Positions 1-5,170 of a stretch of DNA of 5,170 bases are shown here, in pieces. Source of the DNA: Candidatus Adiutrix sp. (GTDB lineage: Bacteria; Desulfobacterota; Desulfarculia; Adiutricales; Adiutricaceae); the NCBI GenBank assembly GCA_031283395.1, contig JAITBV010000128.1, positions 1 through 5,170 on the forward strand. Reading direction: 5' to 3'. Positions within the stretch are counted from its first letter, which is position 1. Each line of letters opens with the position of its first letter. A model generated the notes under the pieces. The model saw only the letters and a program-made list of their open reading frames with translations, ran no database searches and was not told the origin of the DNA. The position numbers and the translations under genes are program-made.

Positions 1-302
1 CCGGCGGCGAGCAGCAGATGCTGGCCGTGGGCCGGGCCCTGATGAGCCGGCCTGACCTGTTGATGCTTGACGAGCCATCCCTGGGCCTGGCCCCCATCCT
101 GGTCCAGGAAATTTTCACCATAATCCAGAAACTCAACCAGGAAGAGGGCAAGACCATTCTGCTGATAGAGCAGAACGCCTACGCGGCCCTCTCCATCGCC
201 CACCGGGCCTATATCCTGGAAGTCGGGGCCATAGTCCTCGACGGCCCGGGGCGGGACCTGTTGAACGACCCCAAAGTCGTGGCCGCCTACCTCGGCGGCT
301 AG
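1..302 (+). CDS. livF: Branched-chain amino acid ABC transporter ATP-binding protein LivF, C-terminal part (5'-truncated by window)
   Basis: The window opens inside the ABC signature motif: from base 3 the frame reads GGEQQM, and the two bases before it (cc) can end a serine codon, giving SGGEQQ. Next come Walker B and the D-loop (LLMLDEPSLGLAP), then the switch region ILLIEQNA. In the LivF branch of ABC ATPases this EQN replaces the usual switch histidine region. The protein ends in AYLGG, the usual LivF C-terminus, at a TAG stop at 300-302. About 99 codons are visible; the Walker A half lies upstream of the window. Family knowledge: LivF is one of two cytoplasmic ATPases that power LivHM import of leucine, isoleucine and valine, or related amino acids or amides, delivered by a periplasmic binding protein. 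It is typically the last gene of a livKHMGF operon, which fits the AT-rich break after it. The exact substrate cannot be told from this fragment. The other short-chain ABC ATPase, LivG, is less likely because of the C-terminus. Confidence 0.93.
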   Translation, partial: GGEQQMLAVGRALMSRPDLLMLDEPSLGLAPILVQEIFTIIQKLNQEEGKTILLIEQNAYAALSIAHRAYILEVGAIVLDGPGRDLLNDPKVVAAYLGG

Positions 303-310
303 AACCCCAC

Positions 311-339
311 TTAAATAACAAATTAAAATGTGCTATATT
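311..339 (+). promoter_or_regulatory. Candidate sigma-70 promoter with extended -10, upstream of the MBL hydrolase gene
   Basis: Within an AT-rich island, TGCTATATT at 331-339 matches an extended -10 element (TGn followed by TATATT, five of six matches to TATAAT). A weak -35 candidate, TTAAAT at 311-316, matches three of six consensus positions and sits at the ideal 17-base spacing. Transcription would begin near base 346, giving a leader of about 28 bases before the ATG at 374. The contrast with the surrounding GC-rich DNA supports a regulatory role. The -35 is weak, as is usual for extended -10 promoters. This is sequence inspection only. AT-rich DNA throws up such matches, so confidence is moderate. 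Confidence 0.45.
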
Positions 340-345
340 AAAATG
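322..345 (+). repeat. 9-bp direct repeat bracketing the -10 element
   Basis: ATTAAAATG occurs at 322-330 and again at 337-345, exactly 15 bases apart start to start. Extending each copy two bases to the left (320-330 against 335-345) adds one match and one mismatch. The candidate -10 (334-339) overlaps the start of the second copy. The pair could be an operator for a regulator binding on one helix face or a remnant of a short duplication. It could also be chance in AT-rich sequence. Confidence 0.4.
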
Positions 346-373
346 ACGCTCTGGTTTTCGAAACGGTAGGGTC

Positions 374-1396
374 ATGCAAATAAAATTCTGGGGAGTCAGG
401 GGTTCCCTGCCCGCTCCCGGCCCGACATCGCTTTTTAGAAACAAGGTCAGCCGGATATTAATGGCCGCCCAGGGCCTGTCCCTCGATGACAACCTGAAAA
501 TAAACGAATTCCTGGATATTCTGCCCCCTCATCTTACCCATCTGGTGGGAGGCAACACTTCCTGCGTGGAAGTGGTCTCCGGCCGGAGCCACCTGATCCT
601 GGACGCCGGCAGCGGTCTTAGGAACCTGGGGCTGCGGATCTCCGGCCGAGAGCCCCTTTCCCCGGAAGGCGACCCCTTTATGGATCTGAGCCGCGGCCGG
701 CCGGGCCGGAAAGCGGCCTGGCCGAACCCCAAGGCCCCCGAACTGACCTTCCTCCTCAGCCACACCCATTGGGACCACCTTCAGGGCCTGCCCTTTTTCA
801 TCCCGGCCTTCATGCCCGGCGCCAGCCTAACCTTTTACGGCCAGGACAAAGCCTGGCTGGAAGAAGCCCTCCGGCATCAGCAACGGGCGCCCCGCATGTT
901 CCCCGTGGCCCTGAAGGACCTGGCCGCCAAACTGACCTTTTGCGATTTTCCCCAGGGCGAATTGCGCCTGGGAGACCTGGTCATAACCTCCTTCCCCCTG
1001 CCCCACCCCGGAGGCTGCCTGGCCTACCGGATCCGGCAGGGCCGCCGAAGCCTGGTCTACGCCACTGATTATGAATTCCAAGACCCGGACAGCCGCCAGG
1101 CGGCCGAATTCGCGGCTTTCGCCAGGGGGGCCGATCTCTTCATAAGCGATACCCAATACACCCACCTGGAAAGCATAGCCCGGGAGGGCTGGGGACATTC
1201 CAGTTCCATCGTCGCCCTGTCCCTGGCCAGGCGGGCCAAGGCGCGCGCCTTCTTCCTCTTCCACCATGACCCGGAACACAACGACGCCAAACTTTTCGAC
1301 AACCTGGAAAAGACCCGGGCCTATTATCACACCCTGGAAGGCCGGCCCGATATGCGAATCGAACTGGCCATTGAAGGACTGACCGTCCAAATCTGA
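374..1396 (+). CDS. MBL-fold metallo-hydrolase (metallo-beta-lactamase superfamily), substrate unknown
   Basis: The 340-residue protein begins MQIKFWGVRGSLPAPG, a conserved opening of a large family of cytoplasmic MBL-fold hydrolases, so the ATG at 374 is chosen despite only a weak GGTAGGG ribosome site very close to it. GGNTSCVEV (59-67) and LILDAGSGLRNLG (74-86) follow. The metal-binding motif HTHWDH is intact at 130-135, with further likely ligands H211 (LPHPGG), D232 (ATDYE) and H297/H298 (FHHDPEHND). GHSS at 274-277 matches the family's usual GHS element. These support a functional dinuclear metal site. There is no signal peptide or membrane segment, so the protein is probably cytoplasmic. 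Relatives include phosphodiesterase-like enzymes such as PhnP and cyclic-nucleotide phosphodiesterases, but nothing here fixes the substrate. Residues about 18-58 form an extra segment where many relatives go from the PGP element to the GGNT element in about ten residues. The neighbours (liv transporter before, ispG after) do not reveal its job. Confidence 0.9.
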   Translation: MQIKFWGVRGSLPAPGPTSLFRNKVSRILMAAQGLSLDDNLKINEFLDILPPHLTHLVGGNTSCVEVVSGRSHLILDAGSGLRNLGLRISGREPLSPEGDPFMDLSRGRPGRKAAWPNPKAPELTFLLSHTHWDHLQGLPFFIPAFMPGASLTFYGQDKAWLEEALRHQQRAPRMFPVALKDLAAKLTFCDFPQGELRLGDLVITSFPLPHPGGCLAYRIRQGRRSLVYATDYEFQDPDSRQAAEFAAFARGADLFISDTQYTHLESIAREGWGHSSSIVALSLARRAKARAFFLFHHDPEHNDAKLFDNLEKTRAYYHTLEGRPDMRIELAIEGLTVQI

Positions 1397-1406
1397 CTTC
1401 CGCCCC

Positions 1407-1430
1407 GGGCGCCTGGCGGGCGGCGCCTTT
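1407..1430 (+). terminator. GC-rich hairpin with short T run between the MBL gene and ispG (weak terminator or attenuator candidate)
   Basis: GGCGCC at 1408-1413 can pair with GGCGCC at 1422-1427 around an eight-base loop, and a G-U pair (1407 with 1428) extends the stem to seven. Only three T residues (1428-1430) follow, then AAA, so this is a poor match to an intrinsic terminator. It may weaken read-through into ispG, act as an mRNA stability element, or be a by-product of high GC. An alternative pairing of CGCC (1401-1404) with GGCG (1415-1418) is possible. Confidence 0.25.
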
Positions 1431-1457
1431 AAACTGAGAGTCCCGGCCGGCCTTAAC

Positions 1458-2537
1458 ATGACCGAAATAAAAAAAACCCGGCCGCTTCTGCTCGGAACAG
1501 TGCCCCTCGGCGGCGGGGCGCCGGTGGCCGTGCAGACCATGACCGACACCGACACCCGGGACGCGGCCGCCACCCTGGCCCAGATCGGACGGGCGGCCGG
1601 GGCCGGGGCCGAAATAGTCCGGGTGGCCGTGCCGGATGAGCGGGCTGCCGCGGCCCTGCAAGCAATCACCCCGGAACCCCCGGTGCCCCTGGTGGCCGAC
1701 ATCCACTTCGCCTGGCGGCTGGCCGTCCTGGCGGCCAGGGCCGGGGCGGCCGGCCTCCGGATCAACCCCGGTAATATCGGCGGTCCGGAAAAGACCCGGG
1801 CCGTGGCCGAGGCCGCGGGCCGCCAGGGCGCGGTCATCCGGGTGGGAGTCAACAGCGGCTCCCTGGAGAAAGAGGTGCTGGCCCGGCACGGCGGCCGGGT
1901 CACGGCCGAAGGCCTGGTGGAGAGCGCGCTGGGCCAGGTGCGGCTCATGGAGGAAACGGGCTTCCGGGATCTGAAGGTATCCCTGAAGGGCTCCGATGTT
2001 CTTTCGACCGTGGCCGCGGCCCGCCTCTGGCCCAAGGTGAGCGATCTGCCCCAGCATATCGGCATCACCGAGGCCGGCGGCGCCCTGGAAGGGGCGGTGA
2101 AATCGGCCGTGGGCCTGGGACTTCTGCTGGCCGAAGGCCTGGGCGACACCATCCGGGTCTCCCTCACCGCCCCGCCGGAAGAGGAGGTCCGGGCGGCCTG
2201 GGCCATTCTCCGGGCCTTGGGGCTTCGGGCCCGGGGGGTGGAGGTCATCTCCTGCCCCACCTGCGGCCGCACCGAAGGTCCGGTGGCCCTGCTGGCCGAA
2301 GAAGCCAGAAAACGCCTTTCCGATCTGACCTCCCCCCTGAAGGTGGCGGTCATGGGCTGCGTGGTCAACGGCCCCGGGGAGGCCAGGCACGCCGACGCCG
2401 CCGTGGCCCTGGGGCGTGGCCACGGCCAGGTTTACGCCGGCGGGCGGCGGGTGGCCGCCCGGGTGCCCTATGAAAAGCTCATCGACCTCCTGGAAGCCGA
2501 AGCGCGCCGGAGAGCCCGAAACTGGAGCGGGACATGA
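1458..2537 (+). CDS. ispG: 4-hydroxy-3-methylbut-2-en-1-yl diphosphate synthase (IspG/GcpE)
   Basis: IspG is the penultimate enzyme of the MEP isoprenoid pathway. It reductively converts methylerythritol cyclodiphosphate to HMBPP with a [4Fe-4S] cluster and electrons from flavodoxin or ferredoxin, in the cytoplasm. The 359-residue product has the normal length of the short bacterial form (E. coli has 372). Visible family landmarks are VPLGGGAPVAVQTMTDTDTRD near the start, DIHF (81-84), LRINPGNIGG (100-109), GVNSGSLEKE (130-139), HIGITEAG (200-207), SCPTCGR (265-271) and VMGCVVNGPGE (298-308). The cluster ligands are C266, C269, C301 and E308, matching E. coli C270, C273, C305 and E312 with a constant shift of four. 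The ATG at 1458 puts the N-terminus where the family begins. It has no clear Shine-Dalgarno: GAGAG at 1436-1440 is too far, and a GGCCGGCC palindrome lies just upstream. After E308 the usual GIAGG-like stretch reads AVALG. The stop overlaps the proS start. Confidence 0.97.
   Translation: MTEIKKTRPLLLGTVPLGGGAPVAVQTMTDTDTRDAAATLAQIGRAAGAGAEIVRVAVPDERAAAALQAITPEPPVPLVADIHFAWRLAVLAARAGAAGLRINPGNIGGPEKTRAVAEAAGRQGAVIRVGVNSGSLEKEVLARHGGRVTAEGLVESALGQVRLMEETGFRDLKVSLKGSDVLSTVAAARLWPKVSDLPQHIGITEAGGALEGAVKSAVGLGLLLAEGLGDTIRVSLTAPPEEEVRAAWAILRALGLRARGVEVISCPTCGRTEGPVALLAEEARKRLSDLTSPLKVAVMGCVVNGPGEARHADAAVALGRGHGQVYAGGRRVAARVPYEKLIDLLEAEARRRARNWSGT
2524..2537 (+). promoter_or_regulatory. proS ribosome-binding site and ATGA stop/start overlap
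   Basis: GGAG at 2524-2527, inside the last codons of ispG, stands six bases before the ATG at 2534. The ATGA at 2534-2537 is both the proS start and the ispG TGA stop. This good Shine-Dalgarno decides the start of proS over the in-frame ATG at 2546, which has none. The overlap suggests translational coupling, with ribosomes ending ispG re-initiating on proS. Confidence 0.8.
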
Positions 2538-4294
2538 CCATTGAAATGAAGTTCGACTCCCAGGGGCAGCCCCTGGGCCTCAGGTTGAGCGAGGGGTTCG
2601 CCCCGACCCTCAAGGAAGACCCGGCCGAAGCCGAAGTGGTCAGCCACCGCCTGCTCATCCGGGCCGGCTTCATCCGCCGGCTGGCGTCCGGCATCTACAG
2701 CCTTCTGCCCTTGGGCCTAAGGTCCACCCGCAAGGTGGAACTCATCGTCCGGCGGGAAATGAACCGCAGCGGAGCCCTGGAGGTCCTGCTTCCGGCCGTG
2801 CAGCCCGGAGAATTGTGGAAGGAGAGCGGACGCTGGGATCAATACGGCCAGGAACTGCTGCGCTTCCGCGACCGCCACGACCGCGACTGCGTCATCGGCC
2901 CCACCCACGAGGAAGTCATCACCGACATCGCCCGGAGGGAAATACGCTCCTTTCGGGACCTGCCCCTTAATCTCTACCAGATCCAAACCAAGTTCCGCGA
3001 CGAGATCCGTCCCCGCTTCGGCCTTATGCGCGGCCGGGAGTTCATAATGAAGGACGCCTACAGCTTCGACGCCGACGAAGCCGGGGCCGACGTAAGCTAC
3101 CGGGCCATGTATGAGGCCTATCGGCGAATCTTCCAGGGCTGCGGCCTGAAGTTCGCCGTGGTGGAGGCCGACAGCGGGGCCATCGGAGGGAGCTATTCCC
3201 ACGAATTCATGGTCCTGGCCGAAACCGGGGAGAACGGGCTGGTCTTCTGCGAGTGCGGTTACGCCGCCAACCAGGAGAAAGCCGAACTTAAGACTTACGC
3301 CACAGAGGCCCCGGAAGAGCCGGCTCCGCCCATGGCCGAATTCCCCACCCCCGGCTGCCTTCATGTCGAGGATTTGGCCGCCTTTCTGAAAGTCCCCCCG
3401 GGCCGCATCATAAAGGCCCTGGTTTTCGAAACCGGGGCCGGCCCGGTCATGGCCCTGATCCCCGGCGACCGGGAGATAAATCCGGTCAAGCTGAAAAACG
3501 CCTTCGGGGGGGTCGAGCCGCGCCTGATGACCCCGGAAGAAGTGGAAAAACTCACCGGCGCCCCCTTGGGCTTCGTGGGCCCGGTCGGAACAAAGGGGCT
3601 TACGGTCGCGGCCGATCTGGGTATAGGGCGCCTGAAAAACGGCGTGGCCGGAGCCGGCCGGGCCGACCTGCACTACCTCCGCGCCGAGTTGGACCGCGAC
3701 TTCACCGCGGACAGCCGGCTGGACCTGGCCCTGGCCGAGGCCGGCGACCCCTGCCCCCGCTGCGAAGGCCGGCTTTCCGCCAAACGCGGCATCGAAGTGG
3801 GGCACGTCTTCAAGCTGGGCGTCAAATACTCCGGCGCCATGAAGGCCTTCTACGCCAAGCCCGACGGCGAAAACGAGCCCCTGTTCATGGGCTGCTACGG
3901 CATAGGCCTCGGCCGCACCCTGGCCGCGGCCATCGAGCAGAACCACGACCGCGACGGCATAATCTGGCCCCTGCCCCTGGCCCCCTACGAGGCGGCGGTC
4001 CTGACCCTCCAGGTCCAGAACCCCAAGGTCGCGGCCGCGGCGGAAAAACTTTTCCAGGAACTTATGGACCTGGGGGTGGAAACGGTCCTGGACGACCGCG
4101 ACGAGAGGCCCGGCCTGAAATTCAAGGATGCGGACCTCATCGGCTACCCCTTCCGGGTGACGGTTTCCGAAAACACCCTGGCCGCCGGGGAAGCGGAATT
4201 GAAGTTCCGGGCGACCGGGGAAATGACCAGGCTGCCGCTCTCGGAGGCGGCGGCGACCTTGCGCCGGCTTCGGGACGAGGGCTTAGAACCTTAA
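2534..4294 (+). CDS. proS: Prolyl-tRNA synthetase, bacterial type with editing (INS) domain
   Basis: ProRS charges tRNA-Pro with proline in the cytoplasm. The 586-residue product has the full bacterial class II layout. The catalytic core includes LASGIYSLLPLGLR (50-63, motif 1 region), GPTHEE (122-127), FRDEIRPRFGLMRGREFIMKDAYSFD region (154-179, motif 2) and GAIGGSYSHEF (215-225). An inserted YbaK-like editing domain spans roughly 240-410 and clears mischarged Ala-tRNA-Pro. K294 (IIKALVF) aligns with the essential E. coli editing lysine K279. Motif 3 is GCYGIGLGRT (453-462). The C-terminal anticodon-binding domain follows, with DDRDERPGLKFKDADLIGYP (520-539). Cysteine pairs at 239/241 and 407/410 flank the editing domain and could form zinc-knuckle-like sites. 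The N-terminus carries about 15 residues more than E. coli, consistent with the K294/K279 shift. The start rests on a good Shine-Dalgarno. It is probably co-transcribed and translationally coupled with ispG. Confidence 0.97.
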   Translation: MTIEMKFDSQGQPLGLRLSEGFAPTLKEDPAEAEVVSHRLLIRAGFIRRLASGIYSLLPLGLRSTRKVELIVRREMNRSGALEVLLPAVQPGELWKESGRWDQYGQELLRFRDRHDRDCVIGPTHEEVITDIARREIRSFRDLPLNLYQIQTKFRDEIRPRFGLMRGREFIMKDAYSFDADEAGADVSYRAMYEAYRRIFQGCGLKFAVVEADSGAIGGSYSHEFMVLAETGENGLVFCECGYAANQEKAELKTYATEAPEEPAPPMAEFPTPGCLHVEDLAAFLKVPPGRIIKALVFETGAGPVMALIPGDREINPVKLKNAFGGVEPRLMTPEEVEKLTGAPLGFVGPVGTKGLTVAADLGIGRLKNGVAGAGRADLHYLRAELDRDFTADSRLDLALAEAGDPCPRCEGRLSAKRGIEVGHVFKLGVKYSGAMKAFYAKPDGENEPLFMGCYGIGLGRTLAAAIEQNHDRDGIIWPLPLAPYEAAVLTLQVQNPKVAAAAEKLFQELMDLGVETVLDDRDERPGLKFKDADLIGYPFRVTVSENTLAAGEAELKFRATGEMTRLPLSEAAATLRRLRDEGLEP

Positions 4295-4318
4295 GCGACA
4301 ATTTCTAGAATAAAAAAA
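4283..4318 (+). promoter_or_regulatory. Candidate promoter immediately before rel, possibly giving a leaderless mRNA
   Basis: The gap between proS and rel is AT-rich and has no Shine-Dalgarno before the ATG at 4318. TAGAAT at 4306-4311 matches the -10 consensus in five of six positions. TTAGAA at 4283-4288, inside the end of proS, is a three-of-six -35 candidate at 17-base spacing. A start site six or seven bases past the -10 would fall on or next to the A of the rel ATG. The TAGAAT overlaps an 8-bp palindrome, TTCTAGAA (4303-4310), and is followed by a run of seven A residues that includes the start codon. This is weak, purely visual evidence. The alternative is simple read-through from proS with the A-rich tract aiding ribosome entry. 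Confidence 0.28.
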
Positions 4319-5170
4319 TGTCCGCCCAATACGAACCTCTGGAGGACGCCCCGGTTTACGGCGGCCAGCTCGTCCGCATCGAAGACATCCTGGAAGCCCT
4401 TCCCGAGACGGACGGGCCCCTGGTGCAGCGGGCCTATATCTACGCGGCCAGCGCCCACCAGGGCATGACCCGCCGCTCCGGGGAACCCTATCTGAACCAT
4501 CCCCTGGCCGTGGCCGGGATCCTGTGCGACATGAAGCTGGACGCGGCCAGCGTGGCCGCGGGGCTCTTGCACGACACCCTCGAAGACACCGAAGCCACCT
4601 TGGACGATCTCGAGCAGAAATTCGGCCGGGAGGTGGCCACCATCGTCAACGGCGTCACCAAGATAAGCCGGATCAACTTCAGCTCGGCCACGGAGCGCAT
4701 GGCTTCCAATATGCGCAAGATGATCCTGGCCATGCTCACCGACCTGCGGGTCATCCTGGTCAAGCTGGCCGACCGCCTTAACAATATGCGCACCCTGGGC
4801 TTCATGCCGGAGGACAAGCAGACCCGCATCGCCGCCGAGACCCTGGAGATATTCGCCCCCCTGTCCTCCCGCCTGGGCATCCACAAGATCCAGACCGAAC
4901 TGGAGGATCTCTGCCTCTATTACCTGGAATCGGCCAGCTACAGCGAAATTCGCCTGAACCTCTCCGCCGGGCGAAGCGACCGCAAGTCCTATGTGGACGA
5001 GGTCATAGAACTCTTAAGCCGGCGCATCGGGGAGTTCAAGATCAAGGCCCAGGTCGAAGGCAGGCCCAAGCATATCTACAGCATCTGGAAAAAAATGCGC
5101 GACCAGAACCTGACCTTCGACCAGATATACGATCTCACCGCCTTCCGCATCATCGTCGAAACCGTGCAGG
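4318..5170 (+). CDS. rel: Bifunctional (p)ppGpp synthetase/hydrolase, RelA/SpoT homologue, N-terminal part (3'-truncated by window)
   Basis: 284 codons are visible, open at the window end, of a family usually a little over 700 residues. Rel/SpoT enzymes make the alarmone (p)ppGpp from ATP and GDP/GTP and also hydrolyse it, in the cytoplasm and partly on ribosomes holding uncharged tRNA. The hydrolase HD domain is intact: RRSGEPYLNHP (52-62), HD at 85-86 followed by ED at 89-90, and KLADRLNNMRTL (149-160). R52, R53, H61, H85, D86, D152 and N156 line up with the Streptococcus Rel hydrolase residues (R44, K45, H53, H77, D78, D144, N148) at a constant shift of eight. The synthetase domain begins with EGRPKHIYSIWKKM (247-260) and IYDLTAFRIIVE (270-281). 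This marks it as bifunctional rather than RelA-like with a dead HD site. TGS and ACT regions would lie beyond the window. The ATG at 4318 is the only start available: an in-frame TAG sits at 4306 and no suitable start follows before M50. Compared with many SpoT proteins that begin near IRxxDIL, there are about 18 extra N-terminal residues. Confidence 0.95.
   Translation, partial: MSAQYEPLEDAPVYGGQLVRIEDILEALPETDGPLVQRAYIYAASAHQGMTRRSGEPYLNHPLAVAGILCDMKLDAASVAAGLLHDTLEDTEATLDDLEQKFGREVATIVNGVTKISRINFSSATERMASNMRKMILAMLTDLRVILVKLADRLNNMRTLGFMPEDKQTRIAAETLEIFAPLSSRLGIHKIQTELEDLCLYYLESASYSEIRLNLSAGRSDRKSYVDEVIELLSRRIGEFKIKAQVEGRPKHIYSIWKKMRDQNLTFDQIYDLTAFRIIVETVQ

Noticed and set aside
769..1974. 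Sense-strand nested frames at 769-1068 and 1636-1974
   Set aside because: They lie in alternative frames inside the MBL and ispG genes, with low-complexity Pro/Arg/Gly content and no independent start signals.
827..2368. Long antisense open frames (513 aa at 827-2368 and 427 aa at 1140-2423)
   Set aside because: They run opposite to two clearly conserved genes, cross the junction between them, and have the Arg/Pro/Ala/Gly/Ser-rich composition expected from the complement of GC-rich coding DNA. No recognisable domain is seen.
351..3432. 14-bp exact match CTGGTTTTCGAAAC at 351-364 and 3419-3432
   Set aside because: The second copy is ordinary coding sequence in the ProRS editing domain (ALVFET), and identity stops at once on both sides. 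Most likely coincidence.
2717..3946. Antisense open frame of 409 aa within proS
   Set aside because: It is fully contained in a well-conserved ProRS gene, and its sequence reads as a mirror of that gene's codons with no family motifs. Such frames are common in GC-rich genomes because stops are rare on the opposite strand.
4291..4886. Antisense frames opposite the rel N-terminus (197 aa and 132 aa)
   Set aside because: The sense strand encodes an intact HD domain with every catalytic residue, and the antisense frames show no motif or ribosome site that would support them.
374..5170. Frequent GGCC/CCGG palindromes throughout the coding regions
   Set aside because: They follow from strong GC-ending codon preference for Ala, Gly, Arg and Pro. 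They show no regular spacing or clustering that would suggest a site array.
1..5170. Mobile element, CRISPR, tRNA, rRNA or defence system
   Set aside because: No transposase, terminal inverted repeats, repeat-spacer pattern or cloverleaf sequence was seen. All space is taken by five recognisable genes and gaps of 71 bases or less.

Overview
This is a GC-rich bacterial window with every supported gene on the + strand, packed tightly. It holds the 3' end of a branched-chain amino acid ABC transporter ATPase gene (livF), a complete metallo-beta-lactamase-fold hydrolase, complete ispG and proS genes that overlap by four bases, and the 5' part of a bifunctional (p)ppGpp synthetase/hydrolase gene (rel/spoT type). 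The high GC, the protein flavour and an ispG-proS-rel neighbourhood would fit a Desulfobacterota (deltaproteobacterial) genome. That assignment is an inference from gene order and residue style; no rRNA or marker search was possible.

Layout: 1-302 is the LivF C-terminus, presumably the last gene of a liv transporter operon. 303-373 is a small AT-rich island (6 G/C in the 36 bases 310-345) that carries the best promoter candidate in the window, an extended -10 element with a 9-bp direct repeat around it. 374-1396 encodes the MBL-fold hydrolase. 1397-1457 is a short GC-rich gap with a hairpin and no clear Shine-Dalgarno for ispG. 1458-2537 is ispG, whose stop codon overlaps the start of proS (2534-4294) in an ATGA arrangement. 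A 23-bp AT-rich gap then leads to rel (4318 to beyond the window end).

Functionally the middle and right parts are housekeeping: IspG makes the isoprenoid intermediate HMBPP in the MEP pathway, ProRS charges tRNA-Pro, and Rel makes and degrades (p)ppGpp in response to uncharged tRNA and other stresses. ispG and proS are probably co-transcribed and translationally coupled. rel may be read from the same transcript, but its start region looks like a possible leaderless promoter. The MBL protein has an intact metal site, but its substrate is unknown. It has an extra segment of roughly 35-40 residues near the N-terminus and is the least characterised gene here.

I see no mobile element, CRISPR array, tRNA or rRNA gene, and no convincing novel multi-gene system. 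The items worth a second look are small: the promoter island, the possible leaderless start of rel, the inserted segment of the MBL protein, and a few unusual residues in otherwise conserved enzymes.
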